Of a DNA stretch of 28,756 nucleotides, positions 15,853 to 24,027 are shown piece after piece (the first letter of the stretch is position 1; each line of letters opens with the position of its first letter). A program made the position numbers and the translations under genes. This DNA is from Bacillota bacterium (lineage in GTDB: Bacteria; Bacillota; Clostridia; Christensenellales; CAG-138): contig JAEWYO010000069.1 of the NCBI GenBank assembly GCA_023395595.1, positions 1 to 28,756 on the forward strand. Direction: 5' to 3'. The notes under the pieces are model-generated. The model did not search any database and was not told the DNA's origin. It worked only from the letters and a program-made list of their open reading frames with translations.

Positions 15853-15884
15853 AAGGGAACCGTCTTGACCGGCGGTTCCCTTTT
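15853..15884 (+). terminator. Terminator after the HD-GYP gene
   Basis: AAGGGAACCG (15853-15862) pairs with CGGTTCCCTT (15873-15882), a 10-bp perfect stem with a 10-nt loop and four Ts. It lies between two convergent genes and may also slow the glucosidase transcript from the other side. Confidence 0.8.
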
Positions 15885-15925
15885 GCATGCGTTGATGATT
15901 GGTTTGTGCCGGAGCACGAAGGCTT

Positions 15926-18061
15926 TTACTCCAGCGTGATCCCCTGCGAAAGCAAATCCGAATCCTTGGAGCTGCCTCCGACAAAGAGCGTGAAGTCTCC
16001 GGGTTCCACCACGCGCGTTTCGTCCGCGCGCACCAGCGAGAAGTCGTCCCGCCGGAGCTGGAACACCAGCTCTCTGGATTCGCCAGACTCGAGATGCACC
16101 TTTTGAAACGCGACCAGCCGCTTGATTGGTGTTAGAATGCTGCTGACCAGATCGCACACATATACCTCGGCCGTTTCGTTGCCCGCGCGCGCGCCGATAT
16201 TGGTGAGCGTGACAAAAATACGCAGCGACGCTTGCTCCACGCGCAGATTGGAATACGTAAACGAGGTATACGAAAGCCCTTCGCCGAAGGCGAACAGCGG
16301 TGTTTCCGGCAGATCGACATAGCGTCCTCCGTGCCAGCCGGGCAGACTGTTGTAATAGACCGGAATCTGGCCGGAGTGCCGCGGAAACGAGATCGGCAGT
16401 TTTCCCGCCGGATTGATTTCGCCGAAGATTGCCTCCGCGACCGCCTGACCGCCATACATGCCGCCGTTGAACGCGGCAAAAAACGCGGAGGAACCCTCCG
16501 CCACGCGGGACACGCAGAGCGGCTTGGTGGAGATGAGCACCGTGACGATGGGTTTGCCGAGCGCGAGCAACCGCTCAAACAGCGCTTCCTGCGCGCCGGA
16601 GAGCGAAAGATCCGCCCGGTCGCGATATTCCCCCGCCTGCTCAATGACATCGCCCACACCAAATATGACCACATCCGCCTCGGATGCTGCCGCAACCGCC
16701 GCGTCCAGGTCGTCCGCCTCGCTTGGCAGCGGTCCGCAGCCCCGCGCAAACGAAACCGCGATCCCGCGCGGCTGAGCCAGCAGGCGCACCCCTTCCAGCA
16801 GCGTCACATATGGGCGCGCCGGTGTCTGCTTCGGGCTCGGATGCGGATGGGTGAAATACGTCCAATCGCCATATTGTGCGCGGATGTCGTCGGCATTTGC
16901 CCCGACTACCGCGATTTTTCGAATGCTGTTGTTCAAAGGAAGGATACCGTCATTCTTAAGCAGTGTGATGCTCTCCCGTGCGGCAAAGAGCGCGCTTTGC
17001 AGATGCTCCGCGCAACCGAGGCACGCCGGTGTGCCGCGATCCTGCGGCTGCTCAAAAAGCCCCATCGCAAGCTTGACGCGCAGAATGTTCATCACCGCCT
17101 CGTCCAGCACGCTCTCGTCCAGCGCGCCGCTTTCCACAAGGCGAATCGCGCTCTCATAAAACGCGGTGGTGGTCATCATCATGTCGTTTCCTGCGCGCGC
17201 GGCAAGCAGGGACGCTTCCTCTATGTCCTTTGCGACAAACTGCTTTTCCACAAGACTGGCTACGTTGTCCCAATCCGTCACCACAAATCCCGCAAAGCCG
17301 AGCTCCCCGCGCAAAATCTCGCGCATCGCGCGCTCACTCGCGGTAAACGGTGTACCGTCGATGGAGCCGTAGGCGGTCATGATCGTCGCTACGCCCGCCT
17401 CCACCGCGCGTTGAAACGGCGGCAGGAACGTCTCCTTTAGCTTGCGAAACGTCATTTCGGTGTCGCAGGAATCCCGCCCGCCAATAGCGTCGCCATAGCC
17501 GATGTAATGTTTCGCGCATGCTAAGATATGCTCGCCGTCTGCGATATTCCCGCCCTGATAGCCGCGAATGATCGCCGCGCCCAGCTCACCCGCCAAATAC
17601 GGGTCCTCGCCGAACGTTTCGTTGATTCTGCCCCAGCGGGTGTCGCGTCCGAGGCAGAGCACGGGCGAAAACGTCCAATGCAGCCCGTCCGCCGAAACTT
17701 CCCGCGCGGTCACGCGGCCCATCTCCTCCGCCACAGCGGGATTCCAGCTGCAAGCCGCGGCAAGCTGGGACGGAAAGATCGCTGCCTTTTGGTTTAGCCC
17801 GTGCCCGTGAATCGCGTCGATACCAAAGAGCACGGGGATACCGAGGCGCGTACCCAGCGCATGCTGCTGAATCTCCCGCGCATCCTCGCCCAGCACATGC
17901 AGAAACGAACCTGCGCCGCGTTTTGCCCAGTCCAGCGCTTCCTCGCGCGTAACATAGGCAAACGGCACCTGTACCATCTGCGCGGCCTTTTCGGCAAGCG
18001 TCATTTGAGTGAGAATTTCCTTTGCGCGGGCGTTGACTGCGGGTGTGTTCCAAGGTTGCAT
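15926..18061 (-). CDS. GH3 family beta-glucosidase
   Basis: A 711-residue glycoside hydrolase family 3 enzyme removing terminal beta-linked sugars, probably from imported oligosaccharides, because there is no signal peptide. The (beta/alpha)8 domain shows GIPVLFGIDAIHGHGLN (74-90), FSPVLCLGRDTRWGRINETF then GEDPYL (131-155) and AKHYIGYG (183-190). The nucleophile is Asp263 in GFVVTDWDN. The second domain has ESITLLKNDGILPL and IAVVGANAD; GEYRDRADLSLSG probably holds the acid/base (Glu478). The C-terminal fibronectin-III-like domain (about 600-690) includes NETAEVYVCD and LVAFQKVHL. Length and order match BglX-type enzymes without the exporter signal. Start supported by CAGGAG and a sigma-A promoter at 18113-18141. 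Substrate specificity cannot be read reliably. Confidence 0.93.
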   Translation of the reverse strand: MQPWNTPAVNARAKEILTQMTLAEKAAQMVQVPFAYVTREEALDWAKRGAGSFLHVLGEDAREIQQHALGTRLGIPVLFGIDAIHGHGLNQKAAIFPSQLAAACSWNPAVAEEMGRVTAREVSADGLHWTFSPVLCLGRDTRWGRINETFGEDPYLAGELGAAIIRGYQGGNIADGEHILACAKHYIGYGDAIGGRDSCDTEMTFRKLKETFLPPFQRAVEAGVATIMTAYGSIDGTPFTASERAMREILRGELGFAGFVVTDWDNVASLVEKQFVAKDIEEASLLAARAGNDMMMTTTAFYESAIRLVESGALDESVLDEAVMNILRVKLAMGLFEQPQDRGTPACLGCAEHLQSALFAARESITLLKNDGILPLNNSIRKIAVVGANADDIRAQYGDWTYFTHPHPSPKQTPARPYVTLLEGVRLLAQPRGIAVSFARGCGPLPSEADDLDAAVAAASEADVVIFGVGDVIEQAGEYRDRADLSLSGAQEALFERLLALGKPIVTVLISTKPLCVSRVAEGSSAFFAAFNGGMYGGQAVAEAIFGEINPAGKLPISFPRHSGQIPVYYNSLPGWHGGRYVDLPETPLFAFGEGLSYTSFTYSNLRVEQASLRIFVTLTNIGARAGNETAEVYVCDLVSSILTPIKRLVAFQKVHLESGESRELVFQLRRDDFSLVRADETRVVEPGDFTLFVGGSSKDSDLLSQGITLE

Positions 18062-18112
18062 AGCGTCTCCTGTATGGCTGCGCCGCTTGGCGCGTGCGTT
18101 TTTTTCATACTT

Positions 18113-18141
18113 ATTATAGCCGGATCGTCAGCTGTTAACAA
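18113..18141 (-). promoter_or_regulatory. Promoter of the GH3 gene with overlapping inverted repeat
   Basis: Minus strand TTGTTA (18141-18136), a 17-bp spacer, perfect TATAAT (18118-18113). The -35 box lies within the inverted repeat TTAACAAAAGTTAA (18135-18148), which also covers the stop codon of the upstream DUF1576 gene. A repressor bound there would block the promoter; no regulator gene is nearby. Confidence 0.65.
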
Positions 18142-18144
18142 AAG

Positions 18145-19542
18145 TTAATTTTCCGCGAGAGACTCCGGCGCAGGCCGCGCGGGTATTGGCACCCGCCGTT
18201 TTGCCCGCTTGGGCAGCGCCTCCAACAGCGGCACGAGAAACGCCGCCACGATGCCCGCCGAAAATCCGGTGTTGTAGAGGTTCATTCCCCCGTGCAGCAC
18301 ACCGGAGCAAAGCGCGACGGAGGAATTGAGAAACCCGGCGACGATACCCCAAACCCAACCGTAGTGTCCCGCGATTGGCGCAAGACTGGTACCGAACAGC
18401 GCGGCGAGCAGTACGGCGGGATCGTCGATATTCCAAACCTTGGTCAGGCTGCCGATCACCACGCCCAGCAGCACAGGCAATATGTTCTTACCGTGTTTGC
18501 CGCACGCGCCGAATCCCGATATTGTCAGAATACCGCCGATCGTTGGCCCGTTGAGCGGACCGCCGACAAGCAGTACATACCCTGTTGCAATGAGACCGTT
18601 GAGCCCCATGTTGACCAGCGCCGCGCCAAGCCCACCCACTGCAACAAAGTCCGCCGGGGCTTGCCCGCTTTCGCGAAAAATCGCCTTTACTCCCTCAAAC
18701 GCATGCGGGTTAATCCAGAATCCCAGCACGACGAAAAGCGCAAACAAAAGAGACAAAAACACGCCAAAAAGCGTGTTGTTTGTGTTGCTCCATATGAGAT
18801 TGAACCCGGTCTGGTAGCCATAGGACTTCAAAAGCGAGACAAACACCGTGCCGATGATACCCGCCGTGAAACCCACATTGTAGAGACTGAAGCCCTTATG
18901 CACGTTCTTGAGATGCCCCGCCAGAGGAGGAGCGGCCAGCCCGGCACAGATGCCCACGAGAATGCCGAGCAACGTGCCCATTTTCTGCGGCAAGTGCAGC
19001 ACAAATGCAAACTCGGTTACAATCGGCGAAAGGCAGGTCGCAAACAATGCGGTATAGACATGCTCCGTCAACGCTTCTTTTTTCAGACGCGCATACAGCC
19101 ATATGCCAAACAGAATCGGCCAGATGTTATAGACGTTTTTACCAAAGAGTCCGAAACTGCCCATCAGGAACACTGCGGCAAAAGTGATGCCCCGAAACGG
19201 CGCGCGCAAGAACACGAGCAGCGCAACAGAGGCAAGCATCAATAGCCCCGCGTTGACAAATGCCGCGCCAATACCGCCGAGCGCAACATAGTCGGTAATC
19301 AAGATATTGGTGGAAGATATGATGCGTGAAAATCCGGCAAAGATGGACGGCAGCGTGCCATTCGCGAACCCGAACGCGATAAACAGCAATGAGATGCTGA
19401 ATAGTACGACGTAGCCGCGCGTGCTCTCCTTCTTCTGCGTGTGTAGATACGGTTTCTCCGCGCTGTGCTCGCCCGCGCGGGCGCATGCCGAAGCGTTAGT
19501 TCGATGAAATGTGTTTGGGCGCAAGAGTGTCAGCCTGGTCAT
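18145..19542 (-). CDS. DUF1576-family integral membrane protein with internal duplication
   Basis: A 465-residue, very hydrophobic protein that I recognise as DUF1576, a Bacillota family of unknown, probably transport, function. It consists of two homologous halves. Residues 82-238 contain ITDYVALGGIGAAFVNAGL, GSFGLFGKNVYNIWPILFG, LFATCLSPIV and HKGFSLYNVGFTAGIIG. Residues 297-441 repeat the order as ADFVAVGGLGAALVNMGL, SGFGACGKHGKNILPVLLG, LFGTSLAPIA and HGGMNLYNTGFSAGIVA. Such pseudo-symmetry is common in channels and transporters. The frame is open to 19617, but the start at 19542 has AGGAAGGG at correct spacing. A promoter lies at 19717-19745, giving a leader of about 170 bases that contains a 27-codon frame. 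The glucosidase downstream has its own promoter. Substrate unknown. Confidence 0.8.
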   Translation of the reverse strand: MTRLTLLRPNTFHRTNASACARAGEHSAEKPYLHTQKKESTRGYVVLFSISLLFIAFGFANGTLPSIFAGFSRIISSTNILITDYVALGGIGAAFVNAGLLMLASVALLVFLRAPFRGITFAAVFLMGSFGLFGKNVYNIWPILFGIWLYARLKKEALTEHVYTALFATCLSPIVTEFAFVLHLPQKMGTLLGILVGICAGLAAPPLAGHLKNVHKGFSLYNVGFTAGIIGTVFVSLLKSYGYQTGFNLIWSNTNNTLFGVFLSLLFALFVVLGFWINPHAFEGVKAIFRESGQAPADFVAVGGLGAALVNMGLNGLIATGYVLLVGGPLNGPTIGGILTISGFGACGKHGKNILPVLLGVVIGSLTKVWNIDDPAVLLAALFGTSLAPIAGHYGWVWGIVAGFLNSSVALCSGVLHGGMNLYNTGFSAGIVAAFLVPLLEALPKRAKRRVPIPARPAPESLAEN

Positions 19543-19594
19543 GGTATCCCTTCCTAATCGGTATGACGGGATATCGGCACGGGTTGCAACAGTC

Positions 19595-19678
19595 CTATTC
19601 AGCGGCGAAACCGGCAAACAGGGAGATGCCGCGGTTCGTGAATGATTCGTCGTTGAGTTTGACCCGCTCTTTCGTCAT
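19595..19678 (-). CDS. Possible 27-residue leader ORF upstream of the DUF1576 gene
   Basis: ATG at 19678, stop TAG at 19597-19595. It begins MTKERVKLND and ends LFAGFAAE. It lies wholly between the predicted promoter (19717-19745) and the DUF1576 start, so it would be translated from the same leader. I see no good Shine-Dalgarno sequence before it, so it may be chance. Confidence 0.2.
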   Translation of the reverse strand: MTKERVKLNDESFTNRGISLFAGFAAE

Positions 19679-19716
19679 GGTTAAATCCGATATTCTGTTT
19701 TCTAGTCCTCTTGATT

Positions 19717-19745
19717 ATTATCCTAACACGGCACTGACCTCGTAA
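19717..19745 (-). promoter_or_regulatory. Possible promoter of the DUF1576 gene
   Basis: Minus strand TTACGA (19745-19740), a 17-bp spacer and GATAAT (19722-19717). The -10 box is good and the -35 box weak. Initiation would be near 19710, well upstream of the start at 19542. Confidence 0.45.
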
Positions 19746-19778
19746 TCCAGAAAAAATCTTGTGAAAAAACCGCGAAAC

Positions 19779-19811
19779 AAAAAAGAGCGAGGCATATTCC
19801 AGCACTCGCTC
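19779..19811 (-). terminator. Terminator after the SulP gene
   Basis: Minus strand GAGCGAG (19811-19805), a 13-nt loop, CTCGCTC (19791-19785) and six Ts (19784-19779). It starts 17 bases after the SulP stop. Confidence 0.85.
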
Positions 19812-19827
19812 CCGATGTTTGATTGTG

Positions 19828-21477
19828 TTACTCCGCCGTCTGCTGGCAACCGCAGTCCTGCGTGAGCGCACGGTCGATGCTCCAATATACATTCTCCTCG
19901 CCGATGAGTGCGAGAATCCCGCTGCGCTCCATCGTTCTGCGCGTCTCTGAGGAGAGCCCGCAGCAGCCGACGCGCACCCCGCGCTTTTGCAGCGAGACGA
20001 CCAGCCCCTCAAACGCCTGCGCGCAGGAGACATCCAGATACGATACCCCGCGCATGGAGAAAAACACCATGTCGCAATCGATGGGGATATTCGCTAGAAT
20101 ACCCTCCACCGCACTGGTGTTGGCGAAGATCATCGCGCCCGCGATATAGACCACGCGCGCACTGCTGTATTTTCGGCAGATTGCTTCACCATCCGCCGAA
20201 AGACGGTTCGCGTCCACGGCCTCGATGTTGATCTCCAGCTTGGAGAGTCTGCGCACGAGCAGCAGAAGGGCCACGAGAACGCCAAGCGCGATCGCCGTGG
20301 TCAGATCAAAGATGACCGTTGCGATCATGGTCACCAGATATTTCAGGATTGCGCCCTTGAACTTGCGCGAGAACATATAGCGAATGGCTTCCCATTCGTT
20401 CATGCGAAACGCGGTGACCATCAGCACACCCGCCAGCGCAGCCAGCGGAATCGACGACATCACGGGGGCCAGCAGGAACATCGAAACAACGAGCACAAGC
20501 GCATGTACGATGCCAGTTACACGCGTCACCGCGCCACTCTTGACCGCGACGCTGGTGCGCGCGATGGCGGCCGTTGCGGGTATTCCGCCAAAGAACGGGA
20601 GCACGATGTTACCAATACCCTGCGCGACCAATTCCTGATCGCTGTTGAACGCTTTGCCTGTCATGCGGGATGCGCTGGAGCCGCACAGCAAGCTCTCGAT
20701 CATACCCAGCATAGCGATGCTAAACGCCGGAGAGAGCAGCTTTGTGAGCGTACGAATGTCGATATCGCCCAAATTCAGCCGATCCGCCGGCAGCAGCGTC
20801 TTGGGGATTTCACCCACGCGCGCAATATCGAAGTTCAGCAGCGAGGCAACGCCCGTTGCGAGGATGATCGCGACCAGCGACCCGGGCACGACCGCGTTCC
20901 ATTTTTTCGGATATGCGATCATGAACAAAATCACAAACAACCCGACGCAGAGCGCATAGAGATTTGGATGAAAGCCGAGCGAAAAATAGCTGCCGATGCG
21001 CTCGATGACATCCTCGCCAACCGACTTGACCCCGAAGAAGTTGTCAAGCTGGCCTGCCGCAATGAGGATCGAGATGCCGGAGGTAAACCCCGTAATGACC
21101 GGAGCCGGGATATAGCTCGTGAGTTTGCCGAGGCGGAGCACGCCCGCCAGCAGCATGAAGACCCCCGCCAGCAGGGTCGCGAGAAACACGCCCTGCATTT
21201 GATACTTCGCCACGATAGAAATCAAAATTGCCGCCATCGCGCCCGTTGGACCGGAGATTTGGAAAAACGCGCCGGAGAGCGAGCCGATGATGACGCCCGC
21301 AATGATCGCCGTGATCAAGCCCGCTGCCGCATCCGCGCCGCTGCTGACGCCAAACGCGAGCGCGAGCGGTAACGCAACCGCCGCGACGGTGATACCCGCC
21401 ATCAGATCCTTGGAGAACGACTTTGCGTTATAGCCGGAAAACTCCTGCTTCAACCCCGATAAAAAACTCTTGATCAT
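19828..21477 (-). CDS. SulP-family anion transporter with STAS domain
   Basis: A 549-residue SulP (SLC26) membrane transporter for anions such as sulfate or bicarbonate. The N-terminal section has the family stretch DLMAGITVAAVALPLALAFG followed by ISGPTGAMAAILI, and about eleven to thirteen hydrophobic helices to residue 420. AFSIAMLGMIESLLCGSSA then GIGNIVLPFFGGIPATAAIA is characteristic of the family. The C-terminal 110 residues form a STAS domain: VVYIAGAMIFANTSAVEGIL, DMVFFSMRGVSYLDVSCAQA and a last helix with RRTMERSGILALIG. The short STAS and the DLMAGITVAAVALPLALAFG start are as in bacterial BicA/YchM-like proteins; the ion cannot be assigned. The ribosome binding site is poor (AAGAAGG just one base before ATG, GGGG further up). 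A promoter at 21517-21545 and a terminator at 19779-19811 make it a single-gene unit. Confidence 0.92.
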   Translation of the reverse strand: MIKSFLSGLKQEFSGYNAKSFSKDLMAGITVAAVALPLALAFGVSSGADAAAGLITAIIAGVIIGSLSGAFFQISGPTGAMAAILISIVAKYQMQGVFLATLLAGVFMLLAGVLRLGKLTSYIPAPVITGFTSGISILIAAGQLDNFFGVKSVGEDVIERIGSYFSLGFHPNLYALCVGLFVILFMIAYPKKWNAVVPGSLVAIILATGVASLLNFDIARVGEIPKTLLPADRLNLGDIDIRTLTKLLSPAFSIAMLGMIESLLCGSSASRMTGKAFNSDQELVAQGIGNIVLPFFGGIPATAAIARTSVAVKSGAVTRVTGIVHALVLVVSMFLLAPVMSSIPLAALAGVLMVTAFRMNEWEAIRYMFSRKFKGAILKYLVTMIATVIFDLTTAIALGVLVALLLLVRRLSKLEINIEAVDANRLSADGEAICRKYSSARVVYIAGAMIFANTSAVEGILANIPIDCDMVFFSMRGVSYLDVSCAQAFEGLVVSLQKRGVRVGCCGLSSETRRTMERSGILALIGEENVYWSIDRALTQDCGCQQTAE

Positions 21478-21516
21478 GCCTTCTTGATACCCCGCAAAAA
21501 TTCACATACGCCCGCT

Positions 21517-21545
21517 AGTATACCCCTTTCGGCCCGATAATACAA
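21517..21545 (-). promoter_or_regulatory. Promoter of the SulP gene
   Basis: Minus strand TTGTAT (21545-21540), a 17-bp spacer and TATACT (21522-21517), about 40 bases upstream of the start codon. Confidence 0.55.
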
Positions 21546-21587
21546 GGTTTTCGCACAGTTTATGCGGATTTTGGGCATTGGAAAGAG

Positions 21588-22112
21588 TCAGCTTTTGGGC
21601 GCAAGGAATCCTTCGCGGGTCAGCAGCAACTGCTGGCAAGCACCCGCCTCACCAACACGTTCAAATCCCGCGTGCAAAAACAACCGCAGAGAGCGCGCGT
21701 TGTCATGGTGGATGGTCGCAAACAATCGCCGAACGACGGAATCCCGCGGATAAAACACCTCCTGCAGCGCAAGGCGCAACGCACGCGCGCCAAAACCCGC
21801 ACCCCAGAGCGCGGGCTCACCAATCGCGGTGACGATTTCATAATCCCCAACGTTTTGCATCCGCTTGAGCGAAAGGAATCCAATCGAGCGTCCACAGCGC
21901 AGCGAGATGAAATAAAACAGCCCGCCTGCGGACAACCTCTGCCGAAGCAGCGGTTCCGGCACTTCGTATAGAAGCGCGTCAAGCGAGCGGGAGACCGCCG
22001 CGTGTTCGTTGAGATAGCGCGTCACCGCCGGATGCTCCATCCAGCGGGACAACTGCGCAATATCCTGTTTTGTGACCTCTGACCGCAAAAAAATAGAAGC
22101 GGCTTTCTTCAT
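21588..22112 (-). CDS. GNAT-family N-acetyltransferase
   Basis: A 174-residue protein with the GNAT fold. It opens IFLRSEVTKQDIAQLSRWME, typical of RimJ/RimL-type acetyltransferases that modify small amines or protein N-termini. FYFISLRCGRSIGFLSLKRM forms the central strands. Motif A, the acetyl-CoA pyrophosphate loop, is ALWGAGFGARALRLAL (about residues 102-117), with the usual glycine spacing. Motif B is HHDNARSLRLFLHAGFERVG. The start has GAGAGGT upstream. A candidate promoter at 22226-22254 gives a leader of about 100 bases. No terminator is evident between its stop and the SulP promoter, so some read-through is possible. Substrate unknown. Confidence 0.85.
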   Translation of the reverse strand: MKKAASIFLRSEVTKQDIAQLSRWMEHPAVTRYLNEHAAVSRSLDALLYEVPEPLLRQRLSAGGLFYFISLRCGRSIGFLSLKRMQNVGDYEIVTAIGEPALWGAGFGARALRLALQEVFYPRDSVVRRLFATIHHDNARSLRLFLHAGFERVGEAGACQQLLLTREGFLAPKS

Positions 22113-22225
22113 AACGCTTACCTCTCGGTATCATATTGAAAAGCCCTTCTTTGCGGTTGCAACGACGGTTCTTTTACTGGCTATATAATTGTCAATGGTG
22201 CGGGGTTTTTCTCCTCGCTTTTCTT

Positions 22226-22254
22226 ATTATACCCCAAGTGACGCGAAAAGGCAA
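22226..22254 (-). promoter_or_regulatory. Candidate promoter of the GNAT gene
   Basis: Minus strand TTGCCT (22254-22249), a 17-bp spacer and perfect TATAAT (22231-22226). Its -35 box overlaps the 3' arm of the terminator of the upstream rsgI gene. A separate TTGACA on the same strand (22195-22190) has no matching -10 box. Confidence 0.45.
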
Positions 22255-22280
22255 CCCGCCGAAAGACCGGCGGTTGCCTT
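22246..22280 (-). terminator. Terminator after rsgI
   Basis: Minus strand AAGGCAA+CCGCC pairs with GGCGG+TTGCCTT (22280-22248) with one bulged base, a 12-bp stem followed by a short T-run. It lies 58 bases after the rsgI stop. Confidence 0.7.
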
Positions 22281-22337
22281 GACCGCTTGACACACGTGAG
22301 AAAACCGGATTTCTGCAACGATTCGTGCAAGAACACA

Positions 22338-23267
22338 TCAATCGTGCTTAGGTTCGCCTTGCTTCGGCGCGTCGTCCCCGCCCTGTTTCTCCTTCGAAGA
22401 ATCGCTGCCCTGGTACGGCTGGTTTTCTTCTGGATTTTTGCTCTGCTGCCCCGTCGGGGTTTTGGTAGGTGCGCCGGTCGGCCAACTCCGCTCCTTACTC
22501 TCGTCTTCGCTTTGCTCTTCTCCGCGCTGATCGCTCGTTTCACGGAGGATATCTCGCACGGGACGTGCAATCCAGTCGTCGGCGTCAAAATCTTCTGCCG
22601 CAGACCAGGAATTTTCCAGTTCTTCAACAAGATAAAGCTTGCCTGCGCTGGTGCCGCGCGCATGCGCGTCCTCAACCTCCACCTTGGAGACCGGAACGGA
22701 ATAGACACTCAGCCCTTCGTCCCGACCCAAGCGCAACCCAAGCCGCTCCGCAATCTGTTTTGTATGCTGCGTGTCATAGGAAGAGGCGGAGATGACCACA
22801 TCGTTCGCCGTTGCATCAGTGAGATAGCCGCCTTCCCGCAGAGCAAGAATCGTTGCATCCACCACTTCATCCACCGGACGAAAACGCAGCGCATCCTTGT
22901 CCATGCTCGCGAGAATGCGTCCCGCGTCGTCATTGACGGCAGAAATATCCAGCACACGATCAAAGGCATTGATCGTGTATTCGATCGAGGGGTTCACGTC
23001 GAGGCTCACCACGCCGACGGGCATGGTGTAGCCCTTGAACCCGCCGAGTACAAGCAGAAGAAACCCTGCCACCATAGCGGAAAGCGCACGCATGCGCATG
23101 TGCCGACGAGTGGGTGCGGCAATCGCCATCGACTCAGACAAGCAAATCTGCTGTCCGATGGTGTACTCCTCGTTCTTCACGCGGATGAATTCGCCCTGAC
23201 GGGTCAGCGCCGCGGCGTTGCGTCCGCGTACTTCGACGATGAGAGCGTCTGATTGTTCCTGTTTCAT
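22338..23267 (-). CDS. rsgI: Anti-sigma factor RsgI
   Basis: A 309-residue membrane anti-sigma factor that holds SigI. Residues 1-50 (DALIVEVRGRNAAALTRQGE then FIRVKNEEYTIGQQI) are the cytoplasmic anti-sigma domain. One transmembrane helix spans about 60-79. Outside follows VSLDVNPSIEYTINAFDRVL (88-107), the conserved domain (SEAL domain in B. subtilis RsgI) that self-cleaves between Asn and Pro, here Asn92-Pro93. VVDATILALREGGYL fits the rest of it. From about residue 245 the tail is disordered, rich in Ser, Glu, Lys, Gln and Pro; there is no carbohydrate-binding domain such as cellulolytic Clostridia attach. The start at 23267 overlaps the sigI stop (ATGA), so it is translationally coupled; the longer open frame upstream is sigI sequence. 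Confidence 0.88.
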   Translation of the reverse strand: MKQEQSDALIVEVRGRNAAALTRQGEFIRVKNEEYTIGQQICLSESMAIAAPTRRHMRMRALSAMVAGFLLLVLGGFKGYTMPVGVVSLDVNPSIEYTINAFDRVLDISAVNDDAGRILASMDKDALRFRPVDEVVDATILALREGGYLTDATANDVVISASSYDTQHTKQIAERLGLRLGRDEGLSVYSVPVSKVEVEDAHARGTSAGKLYLVEELENSWSAAEDFDADDWIARPVRDILRETSDQRGEEQSEDESKERSWPTGAPTKTPTGQQSKNPEENQPYQGSDSSKEKQGGDDAPKQGEPKHD

Positions 23268-24016
23268 GATAGATTTCGCCCCCCGCGAATGTATCCCTGC
23301 AGCGCGGGAAACTCTCCTGCGCAGATGACAATGGTTGCGATGATGTATCTTCTGTATCGTTCCAGCCGCTTCTTTGGCAGCCCACTCTGCTCCATGAGCC
23401 ATTTCATCGGCAGCTGCCGCGTGCGCAGGAGCTGATCCAGCGCGACTGGATGGTCGAGCACCGTCTGTGCCGCTGCGAGGCATTCCTCTCTGCTTTTGCC
23501 GCGCCCCGGCGAACAGTCGATTAGCTCGTAAAAACCGAATCCGTAGCGTTTGAGTGCGCTGTTTGCCGCACGGATTTCGTCCTGTAGTGTGGTGTCCGCG
23601 GCGCGGACGCTCTGCTCGATCACAGCGGGGAGAACCGGGTTTCTCTCGTCTTCATCCTGCTCGCCTTCAAATGCGCTTGGCGAAACCGGCATTTCTTGAA
23701 CATGTCTTGCATTTGCGCGGTGCTCGTCGATCAAACTCCGCTTCATGAGCACTTCGGCATATGGCACGAACGCGCCCTTCGTCGGAAGATAGGTGTCGAT
23801 TGCGTGCGAGAAGGCGCACAAAGCGATCGCCCATTCGTCGTCGCTCTTTGTCGCAAAGCCGCGCTTTGCCAGAGAGGCAATTCGAAGAATGTTCTTTTCC
23901 TGGCGGGAGATGAGTTCTTCGCGCGCGCGCTCATCCGTTTTTGCGCGGAGCGCGAGTGCGGACTCGCCAAAGCCCATGCTGTTTGAATCGTCCGTTTCCT
24001 GCGGTTTGCCCCGCAT
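23264..24016 (-). CDS. sigI: RNA polymerase sigma factor SigI
   Basis: A 250-residue sigma-70 family protein of the SigI group, which controls heat-shock and cell-wall genes in B. subtilis and polysaccharide-degradation genes in cellulolytic Clostridia. Region 2 is seen as REELISRQEKNILRIASLAK, then DDEWAIALCAFSHAIDTYLP and the loop to FVPYAEVLMKRSLIDEHRAN (the SigI-type helix ending in K/R-R-x-x-ID). The C-terminal part, with LMEQSGLPKKRLERYRRYIIA, is the DNA-binding helix-turn-helix region. Its stop overlaps the rsgI start. Neither in-frame ATG (24016 or 23977) has a good ribosome binding site, and a 9-bp hairpin sits 11 bases upstream of 24016, so the exact start is uncertain. Targets are not determinable here; the two secreted proteins upstream are candidates by position only. 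Confidence 0.87.
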   Translation of the reverse strand: MRGKPQETDDSNSMGFGESALALRAKTDERAREELISRQEKNILRIASLAKRGFATKSDDEWAIALCAFSHAIDTYLPTKGAFVPYAEVLMKRSLIDEHRANARHVQEMPVSPSAFEGEQDEDERNPVLPAVIEQSVRAADTTLQDEIRAANSALKRYGFGFYELIDCSPGRGKSREECLAAAQTVLDHPVALDQLLRTRQLPMKWLMEQSGLPKKRLERYRRYIIATIVICAGEFPALQGYIRGGRNLS

Positions 24017-24027
24017 GTTTTCGTTTG

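Noticed and set aside
22184..22195. TATAAT on the plus strand and TTGACA on the minus strand, close together.
   Set aside because: Neither has a partner box at the right spacing, and no plus-strand gene follows; the TTGCCT/TATAAT pair at 22226-22254 fits the GNAT gene better.
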